Shown in pieces: positions 8,402-17,338 of a stretch of 64,000 bases of DNA. The first letter of the stretch is position 1. Each line of letters opens with the position of its first letter. The notes beneath the pieces are model-generated. The model did not search any database and was not told the DNA's origin. It saw only the letters and a list, made by a program, of their open reading frames with translations. The position numbers and the translations under genes are program-made. This DNA comes from Paenibacillus tritici. GTDB lineage: Bacteria > Bacillota > Bacilli > Paenibacillales > Paenibacillaceae. The DNA lies in assembly GCF_013204885.1 (NCBI RefSeq), contig NZ_JABMKX010000007.1:310001-374000 (forward strand), in the 5' to 3' direction.

Positions 8402-9814
8402 ATGACCTCATCACAAGCTTCTGAGGGCGATTCAGAGCATTTGGCGGCCGCTCCGCAAGCGGCTCTTCCGCGCGAAGGACTACTGACTCTGCTGTTCAGC
8501 GTAGCTGTCGTTCTCGTCATTATGAATACGGCAATGTTCAATCTGGCCCTGCCTGATGTGACCGAGACCTTCGGCATCACAGCGGCATCCGCCTCCTGGA
8601 TTGTGACCGGATATTCCATTATGTTCTCCATCGCCTCAATCACATACAGCCGGCTCTCTGACTTCGTGCCGATCCGCAGGCTGCTGGTGATCGGGCTGCT
8701 CACCTTAGGGCTGGCTGCTGTGGCCGGATTCTTCAGCACCAACTTCATATTCCTGCTGATTGTGCGTATTCTGCAGGCATCTGGTGCAGGCGCAGTGATG
8801 TCCCTGTCCCTCGTCCTGTTCACCCGCTACATTCCGCAAGCCCGGCGCGGCAAAGCCATGGCAACCATCATGTCGGCCGTCTCCCTGGGACTGGGTCTCG
8901 GTCCGGTAGCAGGCGGCTCCATCGTGGAATACCTCGGCTGGACCTGGCTGTTCGCCGTTACAGCGGCCGTTCTGCTGCTGGTACCGCTGTTCCTGATCCT
9001 GCTGCCTAAGGAGATTCCGGCCCGAGGTTCCTTCGATATCCTGGGCGGCATATTCCTTGGCGTCGGCACCACCGGCCTGCTGCTGTTCCTGACCAGCGGA
9101 CTGTGGGTGGCTCTGGTCGCCGGAATCGCTGCTATTGCCCTGTTTGTCGGGCGTATCCGCACCACCCCAGATCCATTCGTGCTGCCGGCGTTATTCAGCA
9201 ACCGGCCGTATCTGGTGCTGGCTCTAATCGGAGTCGCCTCTTACCTGTGCAGCTTCGCTACCTTATTCCTGCTGCCGCAGATTCTGACCCACCGCTTCGG
9301 CTTCAGTGCCAGCCATGCCGGGCTTGTCATCTTCCCCGGCTCCCTGCTGGCCATCTTCGTCTCCCGCGCGGTGGGGCGGATTATTGACCGCTACGGCAAT
9401 GCCGGAATTCTGCGTCTGGCACCATTCCTGGTCCTGGCCGCTACCGTACTGTTCGCCTTGTTTGCCGGGCAATCCTGGGTTGCCGTCATGCTCGTATACA
9501 TGATCATGAGCCTATCGTTCACCGTGCTGTCGAGCAGCGTATCGAATGAAATCTCGCGTATCCTGCCTGCTTCGCAGATTGGCTCCGGGATGGGACTCTT
9601 CCAGCTGCTGCAATTCTTCAGCGGAGCCTTCAGCGTCGCGATGGCGGCAAGCGCCTTGGAGTGGCAGCGCAGCTTATCGCTCCAGGCAGCTTACTCCAAT
9701 ATTTACTGGGGGTTGTCCATTGCCGCAATCATCGCCATTGTATCGGCATTTATATACCTGCGGAGCAGCCAGAGCCGCCCGCAGGCCGACGTAACCGAGG
9801 CCGCAGACTACTAG
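8402..9814 (+). CDS. MFS drug exporter, TetL/DHA2-like
   Basis: 470 residues, ATG with AAAGGAG upstream. It is strongly hydrophobic throughout, consistent with 14 transmembrane helices and with the length of TetL/TetK and other DHA2 pumps. Visible family motifs are an early MNTAMFNLALPDVT segment (motif D1-like), YSRLSDFVPIRRLL (motif A), LQASGAGAVMSLSLVLFTRY, and motif C GLGLGPVAGG typical of antiporters. It probably exports a drug or metabolite in exchange for protons. The adjacent divergent repressor and operator suggest induction by substrate. Resistance to tetracycline specifically cannot be claimed from sequence alone. Confidence 0.88.
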   Translation: MTSSQASEGDSEHLAAAPQAALPREGLLTLLFSVAVVLVIMNTAMFNLALPDVTETFGITAASASWIVTGYSIMFSIASITYSRLSDFVPIRRLLVIGLLTLGLAAVAGFFSTNFIFLLIVRILQASGAGAVMSLSLVLFTRYIPQARRGKAMATIMSAVSLGLGLGPVAGGSIVEYLGWTWLFAVTAAVLLLVPLFLILLPKEIPARGSFDILGGIFLGVGTTGLLLFLTSGLWVALVAGIAAIALFVGRIRTTPDPFVLPALFSNRPYLVLALIGVASYLCSFATLFLLPQILTHRFGFSASHAGLVIFPGSLLAIFVSRAVGRIIDRYGNAGILRLAPFLVLAATVLFALFAGQSWVAVMLVYMIMSLSFTVLSSSVSNEISRILPASQIGSGMGLFQLLQFFSGAFSVAMAASALEWQRSLSLQAAYSNIYWGLSIAAIIAIVSAFIYLRSSQSRPQADVTEAADY

Positions 9815-9880
9815 ACTACAGCTTCTGCATTCTTTTAGCAGTCTCTGATCGCTCCATCCGGCCCGCTTACCCGCACGCCA

Positions 9881-9916
9881 AAACACCCTGCAGCCCTTCC
9901 CGGCCGCAGGGTGTTT
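9881..9916. terminator. Bidirectional terminator between the MFS and CxxH/CxxC genes
   Basis: An 11-bp perfect stem (AAACACCCTGC at 9881-9891 pairing with 9906-9916), loop of 14 nt, ending in T-rich sequence in both directions. It lies between two convergent genes. Confidence 0.75.
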
Positions 9917-9932
9917 ATAATTCCGGCAGTCT

Positions 9933-10100
9933 TTAGACTACCAGATATTCCGCATTCTGTTCACATTCCGCACATTTCGCCGGCGGGTCCCAGTCCGAGA
10001 ACTCCGTCTCCTTCAGATCGACTACATCCGGTGCATCCTCGTACTCGTCCACAAATTTGTCGATGGCCAGCTCTACGTGTTCCTTACACACTACATACAT
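9933..10100 (-). CDS. CxxH/CxxC miniprotein (BA_5709 family)
   Basis: 55 residues, beginning MYVVCKEHVELAIDKFVDEY and ending AKCAECEQNAEYLVV. The C-x2-H near the N-terminus and C-x2-C near the C-terminus form a likely zinc site, with a very acidic middle (DEYEDAPDVVDLKETEFSDW). This matches the small CxxH/CxxC family found across Bacillales, often near the origin. Its function is unknown. A purine-rich AAGGGA lies about 11 nt before the ATG, a weak ribosome site. It lies downstream of pepF on the same strand but about 100 bp separates them. Confidence 0.82.
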   Translation of the reverse strand: MYVVCKEHVELAIDKFVDEYEDAPDVVDLKETEFSDWDPPAKCAECEQNAEYLVV

Positions 10101-10203
10101 TCAATCAAGCATCCCTTTCTGTGCCGCTGCGGCGTAGACTCATACTATTGTTCTACCACACTTCCCCGCAAAAGGAAACCTCCCGCAGCGCAATAATCCC
10201 GCC

Positions 10204-11991
10204 TTATCCCCGTCCCGTGAACTTATCGACATCCCCGGCAATGAAACCAAGCGCTTCCTGCCAGAAGGCCAGGGAATGCACATCAATATCCATCAGCTTC
10301 GCGGCGTCTGCGATACTCCGGGTACTGGTCGCTGAGAGGAACTGCTCATAGCGGTTCACGAACACTTTACCCTGCTTCTTGTACTGGGCATACAGCCCCT
10401 TGGAGAACAAGAGCCCGAAGGAATACGGGAAGTTCAGGAACTCATTGCCTGCCATATAATATCCGGCCTTGCTGATCCACTGGTAAGGATGAACCGAGCC
10501 CGGCAGTATACTCTCCCCGTAAGCGGCAACCATCGACTCCAGCATCAGATCGTTCAACTCTTCCACGGACAGGGGACCGGATGACCTGCAGGCATATAAC
10601 CCGCTCTCGAAGCAATACCTGGCATAGAAGTCTACAATATAATACCCCGCATCCGAGAGACTCCGTTCCAGCATCGTATCCGCTTCTTCCGCAGGCAGAG
10701 ACATCAGCAGTTCATAGGTCATCAGACTCTCGCAAAAAATCGACGCCGTCTCCGCAATAGGAACCGGGTAGTCCATGTTCACCATCGTGTGCCCGGCGAG
10801 ACGGCTGCTGTGGTAGGCATGTCCGATCTCGTGGGCCAGCACACTCACATCCATATAATAGCCTTGGAAGCTGGTAATAATCCGGCTCTCCCCGATTGGG
10901 ACAATATCGACGCACATGCCGAAATTGCCTTTGCCGCTGCGCGGCTCGGCATCAATCCAGCGCTGTTCGAACACCTTGCGGGCGAACCCGCCAAGCGCCG
11001 GGCTGAACCTGCTGAAGCCCGCGATAATCATCGCCTGGGCCTCAGCATACGGAATCCGGCCCATCGAAGACTCCGCCGCTCCAACAGGGGCAAAAACATC
11101 CCAAAACGGCAGCTGTCCCGCCGCATACCCCAGACGTTCCGCCTTCCGGGCGTAATACCGCTGAAAGACCGGCAGGCTCTCCCGGATGGCCTGCAGCATT
11201 ACATCCAGCGTCTCCTGATCCATCCGCGAGGCGTCCAGCACCTTATGCAGCGGTGAAGCATATCCTCTCAGTCCGTAGACTGCCGCTGCCTCACCGCTTA
11301 CGGCATTAATACAGGCTGCACTCTGCTCTGCTACACTGCGGCAGGCTTCCTGCTCGGCTTCAGCCGCCGCCTGCCGTACCGCAGGATCAGGGTCATAGAC
11401 GAGATTCCGCAGCTCGGCAAGTGTATAACTCCGGGTTACCCCGTCCAGTTCCACATCTGCCCGCAGTGTTGACAACGTCCGCATGTACAGCCGCTCCCAC
11501 GCCTTGGAGCCGGTTGCCTGCATCCGGGCTAAGACCGCTTCCCCTTCCTCGCTGAGCAAATGCTGTGACTGACTTCGCAGTCCGCGCAGATAGAAGCCGT
11601 GCTGCTCCAGATAGCTGCTGGAGCGGATGCTCCGGTCCAGCTCATCCGCACTTACCCTGCCCAGCCATTTGCTGAAGCTGACCAGAGCTTCACCTGCACC
11701 ATAGCCGGCCTCCTCCAGCTCGTCCATGAGATTAACAGCTTCCACGTTGCCACTGTCCGCGCTGAACCTTAATTCCGCGTAGCTGAACAGACGTAAGTAT
11801 ATATGTTGATATGCGTTATATTGTCTAAGGAACTCTTCCATCACACCGGCCGCAGCCTGCCCGTTATTCATCTGCAAGGCTGACCATCTATTCAGCTCCC
11901 CGGCAAGTCTCTCCGCCCGCACACGATCCTGCTGAAATTGCTCCGATTCGAAGGAGGGATAGACCCGGTTCAGATCCCATGTTAATTCCAT
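10204..11991 (-). CDS. pepF: M3 family oligoendopeptidase (PepF-like)
   Basis: 595 residues with the length and layout of oligoendopeptidase F: an N-terminal PepF region (about 1-200) and an M3 catalytic domain. The zinc motif HEIGH is at 387-391 (LAHEIGHAYHSSRLAG), with the downstream glutamate ligand in IAETASIFCE. It is a cytoplasmic metallopeptidase that trims oligopeptides of roughly 7-17 residues after import or from signal-peptide turnover. The ATG has an AGGAGAGG upstream. It is monocistronic or co-transcribed with the small CxxH/CxxC gene behind it. Its divergent neighbour is the DUF2252 gene. Confidence 0.92.
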   Translation of the reverse strand: MELTWDLNRVYPSFESEQFQQDRVRAERLAGELNRWSALQMNNGQAAAGVMEEFLRQYNAYQHIYLRLFSYAELRFSADSGNVEAVNLMDELEEAGYGAGEALVSFSKWLGRVSADELDRSIRSSSYLEQHGFYLRGLRSQSQHLLSEEGEAVLARMQATGSKAWERLYMRTLSTLRADVELDGVTRSYTLAELRNLVYDPDPAVRQAAAEAEQEACRSVAEQSAACINAVSGEAAAVYGLRGYASPLHKVLDASRMDQETLDVMLQAIRESLPVFQRYYARKAERLGYAAGQLPFWDVFAPVGAAESSMGRIPYAEAQAMIIAGFSRFSPALGGFARKVFEQRWIDAEPRSGKGNFGMCVDIVPIGESRIITSFQGYYMDVSVLAHEIGHAYHSSRLAGHTMVNMDYPVPIAETASIFCESLMTYELLMSLPAEEADTMLERSLSDAGYYIVDFYARYCFESGLYACRSSGPLSVEELNDLMLESMVAAYGESILPGSVHPYQWISKAGYYMAGNEFLNFPYSFGLLFSKGLYAQYKKQGKVFVNRYEQFLSATSTRSIADAAKLMDIDVHSLAFWQEALGFIAGDVDKFTGRG

Positions 11992-12219
11992 TGATTAACC
12001 TCTCCTTATCTATAGTCACAGGAGCCGTTTCGAAATCACATGCTTCCACCCCGTTCTTAGGAATCCTTACAAGAAAATCCCCTCCAGTATATCACGCCCG
12101 CCAAGTTAGAAGTCCACGGAAATAACAGCTATAATCAACTATACCAGATGCTTTACGATTTCAGAGTAAGTCATTCCGGTTAAGAACGATTCCACCGGTT
12201 CACAGGAGAGGAGCGCCAT

Positions 12220-13557
12220 ATGGTCAACCAGTCGATCACCGAAGGAGTTATACGTACACGTACCAAGCTGCGCAGAGATCTGCTGATTTCTGTTTTTGAC
12301 GAATTCGATGGCAGCATTATGGGCCTGTCCCCTGATAACAGAAGAGAGAAATACAGCAAAATGGCACAAAGCGCTTTTTCCTTCTACCGGGGGAGCGCAT
12401 ATCTGTTCTATTTTGACACAACAAGGCAGTACTTTCCTTATCATAGCTCGCCCAGCCGGCCTACCTGGATTCAAGGGGATCTGCATTTCGAGAACTTCGG
12501 CGCCTTCCGCAGTGAGGATGGGGCGATTGTGTATGATGTGAATGATTTTGACGAGGGGTATGTCGGGTCCTATCTGTATGATCTGCTGCGGATGGCCGTC
12601 AGCCTTGCGCTTGTCGCCAGGTCCCTTGGCCACGGTCAGGATGAACAGCGCGGGCTCATCCGCAGCTATACGGAGGCTTATTACCGGCAAATCCACCGTT
12701 TCTGTGACCACAAAGACCAGCCCGGGAGCTATGTAGTGGATGAGAATACCGCCAGAGGACCCGTCCGTAAGCTGCTCCGTAAGCTGGAGAAGCGCCGCCA
12801 GAGTCATTTCCTGGAGAAGGTTACCGCCCAGATGCAGACCAGCAGAGTGTTCCTGGAGACCTCGGAGCTGCTGATCCCCGGAGCTGCGGAGCAGGCACAG
12901 CTGGAGCAGGCCTGGGGCTTCTATACCCGGACTGTAACTACGCGCAGCCTGAATGAGGAGCATTTCCGGATCAAGGACATCGCGGTCAAACGCGGCTCGG
13001 GGACGGCCTCCATCGGACTGAACCGCTATTATATTCTTATTGAGGGCGGCATGGAGCAGGCAGGGACCGACGACACCGTCCTGGAGGCCAAAGAAGTCCG
13101 CGTTCCCGTTCCTGCCTATTTTCTGCCGTATTCAGACTCCTTCTGGCAAGCGTTCGCCCATCAGGGCAAACGTGTATCCGCGACCCAGCAGGCCATGCAT
13201 CATAAGGCTGATCCCTACCTTGGCTTCCTGACGATGGATGGCCGGGAGTTCTATGTCCGAGAACGTTCGCCGTACAAAAAAAGACTGAAGCCTGGGAGCC
13301 TCGCAGATATGGATGAGTGGACCGCAGTGACCCGGCAGATGGGCAGCCTGACCGCCAAAATCCATGCCCGCGCCGACTCCGACGTCGACAAGGGTATTCT
13401 CGACTATCACAGTGAGCATGAGATCGCGAAGGCCATGGGCGCGGATGCTGAGGCCTTTGCCCGTTATCTTGCGGAGTGGGCCTACGGCTATGCCGGACAG
13501 GTGGAGAAAGACTATGCCATGTTCGTAGACTGGGTGTCGGAACAGTATGGTATATAG
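12220..13557 (+). CDS. DUF2252 family protein
   Basis: 445 residues, ATG preceded by GGAGAGGAG. The family signature is clear: FYRGSAYLFYFD near the N-terminus, WIQGDLHFENFGAF, then VYDVNDFDEGYVGSYLYDLLRM, a GDxHxxN...DFD pattern that recalls the catalytic and metal-binding loops of aminoglycoside phosphotransferase/kinase-like folds. The later segment (YYVRERSPYKKRL-type) is also conserved in DUF2252. The biochemical role of the family is not established. A TATAAT hexamer lies at 12130-12135 in the shared upstream region. It stands alone between the divergent pepF and convergent cydC. Confidence 0.85.
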   Translation: MVNQSITEGVIRTRTKLRRDLLISVFDEFDGSIMGLSPDNRREKYSKMAQSAFSFYRGSAYLFYFDTTRQYFPYHSSPSRPTWIQGDLHFENFGAFRSEDGAIVYDVNDFDEGYVGSYLYDLLRMAVSLALVARSLGHGQDEQRGLIRSYTEAYYRQIHRFCDHKDQPGSYVVDENTARGPVRKLLRKLEKRRQSHFLEKVTAQMQTSRVFLETSELLIPGAAEQAQLEQAWGFYTRTVTTRSLNEEHFRIKDIAVKRGSGTASIGLNRYYILIEGGMEQAGTDDTVLEAKEVRVPVPAYFLPYSDSFWQAFAHQGKRVSATQQAMHHKADPYLGFLTMDGREFYVRERSPYKKRLKPGSLADMDEWTAVTRQMGSLTAKIHARADSDVDKGILDYHSEHEIAKAMGADAEAFARYLAEWAYGYAGQVEKDYAMFVDWVSEQYGI

Positions 13558-13688
13558 CGGTTACGGCCGCTCAAGGAATACTGCCTTCCATTAGAACGAT
13601 TGAATGCTGCCCGGACTTTCATCTGCCAAGGGGCTGCAGCGTCCCGCTTTCGTTTCCGGTACTCCCCCAGCGGAGACAGTATATACAG

Positions 13689-13735
13689 CAAAGAAGCCCT
13701 CTCTCCCCGGCAACCGGGTGGAAAGGGCTTCTTTG
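13689..13735. terminator. Bidirectional terminator between DUF2252 and cydC
   Basis: A 12-bp perfect stem (CAAAGAAGCCCT at 13689-13700 pairing with 13724-13735) enclosing a smaller CCCGG/CCGGG hairpin. It lies between the convergent DUF2252 gene and the cyd operon. Confidence 0.7.
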
Positions 13736-13772
13736 CTCACTATTTCCAAGCTCAATCTATGCGCGCCTATTC

Positions 13773-15572
13773 TTATTTACCAGGCGTATCCTTCAGATAC
13801 CGGCTTGGCCGGTCCAGCTCATATAGCCTGCGGTAGCGCGGCTGCTTCTCCATCAGCTCGGCATGGGTGCCGCGCATCTCCACCTGCCCGTTCTCCATGA
13901 AGATCACCTCGTCCATCTCCTCTGCGCCTACCAGATGATGCGTGACCCAGATCAGCGTCTTGTCTGCCATCGCCTCGAACATAGTGGCCAGCAGCTCGCG
14001 CTCTGTGCGCGGGTCAAGGCCAACCGTTGGCTCATCCAGCACAACCACCGGCGTATTCTGCAGCAGAATACGGGCCAGGGCGATCCGCTGGCGCTCCCCG
14101 CCGGAGAAGCGCTGCCCGGCCTCGCGTACCGGAGTGTCATAGCCCTCCGGCAGCGAAGAGATCAGCGTATCCAGCTTCGCCAGGGCTGCCGCCTGCCGGA
14201 CCGCTGCCTCCGAAGCCCCCGGTTCCCCGAGCCGGATGTTGTTCGCCACCGTAGTGTCGAACAGATGCGGGCTCTGGTTGAGTACCGCGATGAGCTGCGG
14301 AATCCGCTCACCATAGGCCGCAGCGTCAATTCCGTTAATCGTCACGGAGCCGGCCGTAGGCGTAATCACGCCTTGTATCATCTTGAGCAGTGTCGATTTA
14401 CCGGCCCCGCTGCGGCCAATAACAGCGATCTTCCGCCCCTGCGGCAGCGTAAGATCCAGCCCCCGAACTGATAAGTCGTGGCCCGCCGCATAGCGGTAAC
14501 CCGCCGACTTCAGTTCAATACGGACCTGTCCGCTGACCTGGACAGCCTGCAGGGCAGCGGCTGCCTGAGCTGCAGCTTCGGCATTCCCGGCAGCTTCCAC
14601 CCTCAGCGGTACATCTCCCGCTGAGGTCTCCACCCCCTCCAGGCGCTCCAGAGAATTCCGGTATTGCGGAATTTTCTCCACGGCCTCGGATACGGGCAGG
14701 AAGGCATCCGCTACCGGGAAGACCACCAGCACGAACGCGGCAATCAGCGTTCCGGCAATCGCTCCGTCAGCGTACTGTCCGGCTGCCCAGTAGAGCAGGG
14801 ACAGCACGCCCAGGCCGACCACGGCTTGGGCGATGAACATACGCAGCCGCGCCCAGCGCCGCAGCGCACCGTCTGTACGGGCTACGCTCTGCTCATCCGC
14901 CTCATACGTATCGACGAACTGGCTCTGCCGTCCGCTGATGACCCAGTCGCCCAGGCCAAGCACGGCATCAGTCAGCTTTTGATACAGCCGGTTGCGCTCC
15001 TGCTTCACCTGACGCTGACGCTTCTGGGTGAACAGCAGGGAGATCAGCGGCAATACGACCACCAGGATCAGCATGTACAAGCCCATAAGCAGAGCGAACG
15101 CCAGATCGAACGTACCGAGTGAAATAACGGCAACCGCATAGATCAGGAGCGCGATAATGCTCGGAAAGACTGTGCGGAGATATACATTCTGCAAGTATTC
15201 AATATCATCGGCCAGCATACCGAGCAGATCGCCGGTACGGAAGCGCGAGGACAGGAACAAAGCCTGCGGCTCCAGAATGTTGTAGAGCCGGACCCGCATT
15301 TTAGAGAGAATCCGCAGAATCGTATCATGCCCCACCAGCCGCTCCACATAGTGGATCACGGCCCGGCTTGTGCCGAAGGTGCGCACGCCGACAATCGGCA
15401 CATAGATCATCAAAATATTTTCCGGCGGAATCGACGCCTTCGAGATCAGGAAGCCCGAGGTATACATCAGCGACGAAGCCGAGAAGATCGTCAATGCGCC
15501 AAGCAGAATGATTAACACGAACCGCCAGAAGTAGGCGGAGTAATACGGAGCAAACCATCCTTCACGGTTCAA
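13773..15572 (-). CDS. cydC: CydC, ABC subunit of the cysteine/glutathione exporter for cytochrome bd assembly
   Basis: 599 residues, half-transporter with six N-terminal transmembrane helices and a C-terminal ATPase: Walker A GRSGAGKS, signature FSGGERQRIALARILL, Walker B VVLDEPTVGLD and the switch histidine in WVTHH. The TTG start (GGAGGG 6 nt upstream) overlaps the cydD stop as TTGA. The early segment SRAVIHYVERLVGHDTILRIL is characteristic of CydC. With CydD it forms a heterodimer that moves thiols outward and is needed for haem insertion and assembly of cytochrome bd. In Bacillus nomenclature this fourth gene is called cydD. Confidence 0.92.
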   Translation of the reverse strand: MNREGWFAPYYSAYFWRFVLIILLGALTIFSASSLMYTSGFLISKASIPPENILMIYVPIVGVRTFGTSRAVIHYVERLVGHDTILRILSKMRVRLYNILEPQALFLSSRFRTGDLLGMLADDIEYLQNVYLRTVFPSIIALLIYAVAVISLGTFDLAFALLMGLYMLILVVVLPLISLLFTQKRQRQVKQERNRLYQKLTDAVLGLGDWVISGRQSQFVDTYEADEQSVARTDGALRRWARLRMFIAQAVVGLGVLSLLYWAAGQYADGAIAGTLIAAFVLVVFPVADAFLPVSEAVEKIPQYRNSLERLEGVETSAGDVPLRVEAAGNAEAAAQAAAALQAVQVSGQVRIELKSAGYRYAAGHDLSVRGLDLTLPQGRKIAVIGRSGAGKSTLLKMIQGVITPTAGSVTINGIDAAAYGERIPQLIAVLNQSPHLFDTTVANNIRLGEPGASEAAVRQAAALAKLDTLISSLPEGYDTPVREAGQRFSGGERQRIALARILLQNTPVVVLDEPTVGLDPRTERELLATMFEAMADKTLIWVTHHLVGAEEMDEVIFMENGQVEMRGTHAELMEKQPRYRRLYELDRPSRYLKDTPGK

Positions 15573-17338
15573 TGGATTCCCTCCAGTTGACCTTGAATAA
15601 GCTCATAATAGGCACCCCTCCGCGCGGTCAGCTCGTTGTGTGTGCCGATTTCAGCCACCTGCCCCTGCTGCATAACGATAATCAGATCCATGTCGATCAT
15701 CCAGTGCAGACGGTGCGTGGCCAGGAACACCAGCTTGCCCTCAAACAGCGGCAGCATCGTTTCCTTCAGCTCATATTCGGTCTCAATGTCCAGATGGGCC
15801 GTCGGCTCATCCAGCAGCATAATGGGGCGGCTGCTCAGCAGGGCACGGGCCAGGGCCACACGCTGCTCCTGCCCGCCGCTTAGCGAACGGCCGCCGCCGC
15901 CAATCATTTCGTTCAAGCCTTCAGGCAGCGAGGCCACCAGCTTCGATAATCCTGCGGATTCCAACGCGGCGGCTACAGCCTCATTCGAGGCTTCCGGGTA
16001 ATAGAACCGCACATTGTCTGCGAGCGTACCACTGAAGATATACGGACGCTGTGGAATATAGGCGGTCTGCTTGCGCCACTCCTCATCGGTAAGCGCGCTG
16101 ACCCGGTTCCCGTTAATGTGGATCGTTCCGGCGGTGGGATGAAGGAAGCCCCCCAGAATATCCACGAGTGTAGACTTGCCTGCTCCGCTCTCCCCTATTA
16201 TGCCGATTTTGGCATATCCGCTGAATTCAAGGTTCACATCCTCCAGCGAAGCGGCTCCCTCAGCTTCATATTTCACACCAACGGCGTTCAGCCGCAGGCT
16301 GCTATCATTGTTCCACGTGAAAATTGTTCCCGGCAACCGTCCGCCATCCTCCTTCATCGCCCCCTGCTCTCCCGGCTCCAGCAGCTTCGCTTGCACCGTC
16401 TCACGGTCGATGATGCTCTTCATCGCTTCTCCGGCTTCCTTGCCATCCAGTGTCGCATGGAAATCCGCCCCCACCAGCCGCACCGGCAGGAAATATTCCG
16501 GAGCCAGAATCAGAATTGTCAGTCCGGTAACCAGCGTCATCTGCTCATTGACCAGCCGCAGACCGAGGCTTACGGCTACCGATGCTACGGACAGCATCGT
16601 GAAGAAGTCCATGGCGAAGGATGACAGGAAGGCCACGCGCAGCGTACGCATCGTCGCCGAGCGGTAGCGGTCGCTGACAGTGGCGATACTCTCGCTGTGG
16701 CTGCGGCTGCGCCCAAGGAATTTGAGTGTCTCCAGGCCACGCAGCGAATCCACGAAGTGATTCGATAAAGTGCGGTAAGACTTCAGCTGACGGTCCATTT
16801 GCTTGCGGGCCGTCATACCGATCAGAATCATGAAGACAATAATGATGGGCATCGTTAAGGTAAGAATGACACCGCTGGACGTATCCTGGGTGTACACATA
16901 GACCAGCAGCAATGCCGGCGTTACGGCCATACCGACCATTCGCGGAATAATCAGCTCCAGGTAGGTACGGAACTTGGTTACTCCTTCAAGCACTAATGTG
17001 ACCACATTTCCCGTTCCCCGGTCGTAAGCCAGCCTCGGTCCAAGCTGGAACAGCTTATCCATCATCTGTCTCCGCATGCTGCTGCCGGTCGCCTCAGCGA
17101 AGCGGTAAGCCGTCCGGCTCATCAGCAGGGCACAGGCATGACGCACGAGAAATGCAAGAAGGAACAAGAGCGCTCTAGCCCCTTGTTCCTTCAGCGGTTC
17201 TCCCGCAAACAGCGCAGAGACAACTTCTGCCAGCGACTTCGCCAGCAGAAGAATGGAGAAGCTTTGCACCAGGGTAAGGAAGCCGACCAGCAGAAAGACA
17301 GGCTTAACTCCTTTGTACCCAAGCAAATTTTTATCCAT
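15569..17338 (-). CDS. cydD: CydD, ABC subunit of the cysteine/glutathione exporter for cytochrome bd assembly
   Basis: 589 residues, the partner half-transporter. It has an N-terminal membrane domain (with the basic SSMRRQMMDKLFQLGPR coupling region) and an ATPase with Walker A GESGAGKS, signature LSGGQEQRVALARALL and Walker B LLDEPTAHLD. Its ATG follows the cydB stop with a one-base overlap (TAATG), and its end overlaps cydC by 4 bp, so the four genes are one operon. In Bacillus it would be named cydC. A 14-of-16 match to parS falls inside the gene at 16309-16324. Confidence 0.92.
   Translation of the reverse strand: MDKNLLGYKGVKPVFLLVGFLTLVQSFSILLLAKSLAEVVSALFAGEPLKEQGARALLFLLAFLVRHACALLMSRTAYRFAEATGSSMRRQMMDKLFQLGPRLAYDRGTGNVVTLVLEGVTKFRTYLELIIPRMVGMAVTPALLLVYVYTQDTSSGVILTLTMPIIIVFMILIGMTARKQMDRQLKSYRTLSNHFVDSLRGLETLKFLGRSRSHSESIATVSDRYRSATMRTLRVAFLSSFAMDFFTMLSVASVAVSLGLRLVNEQMTLVTGLTILILAPEYFLPVRLVGADFHATLDGKEAGEAMKSIIDRETVQAKLLEPGEQGAMKEDGGRLPGTIFTWNNDSSLRLNAVGVKYEAEGAASLEDVNLEFSGYAKIGIIGESGAGKSTLVDILGGFLHPTAGTIHINGNRVSALTDEEWRKQTAYIPQRPYIFSGTLADNVRFYYPEASNEAVAAALESAGLSKLVASLPEGLNEMIGGGGRSLSGGQEQRVALARALLSSRPIMLLDEPTAHLDIETEYELKETMLPLFEGKLVFLATHRLHWMIDMDLIIVMQQGQVAEIGTHNELTARRGAYYELIQGQLEGIH

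Noticed and set aside
12139..12963. 274-codon minus-strand frame within the DUF2252 gene
   Set aside because: It is antisense to a conserved domain, and no ribosome site precedes it.
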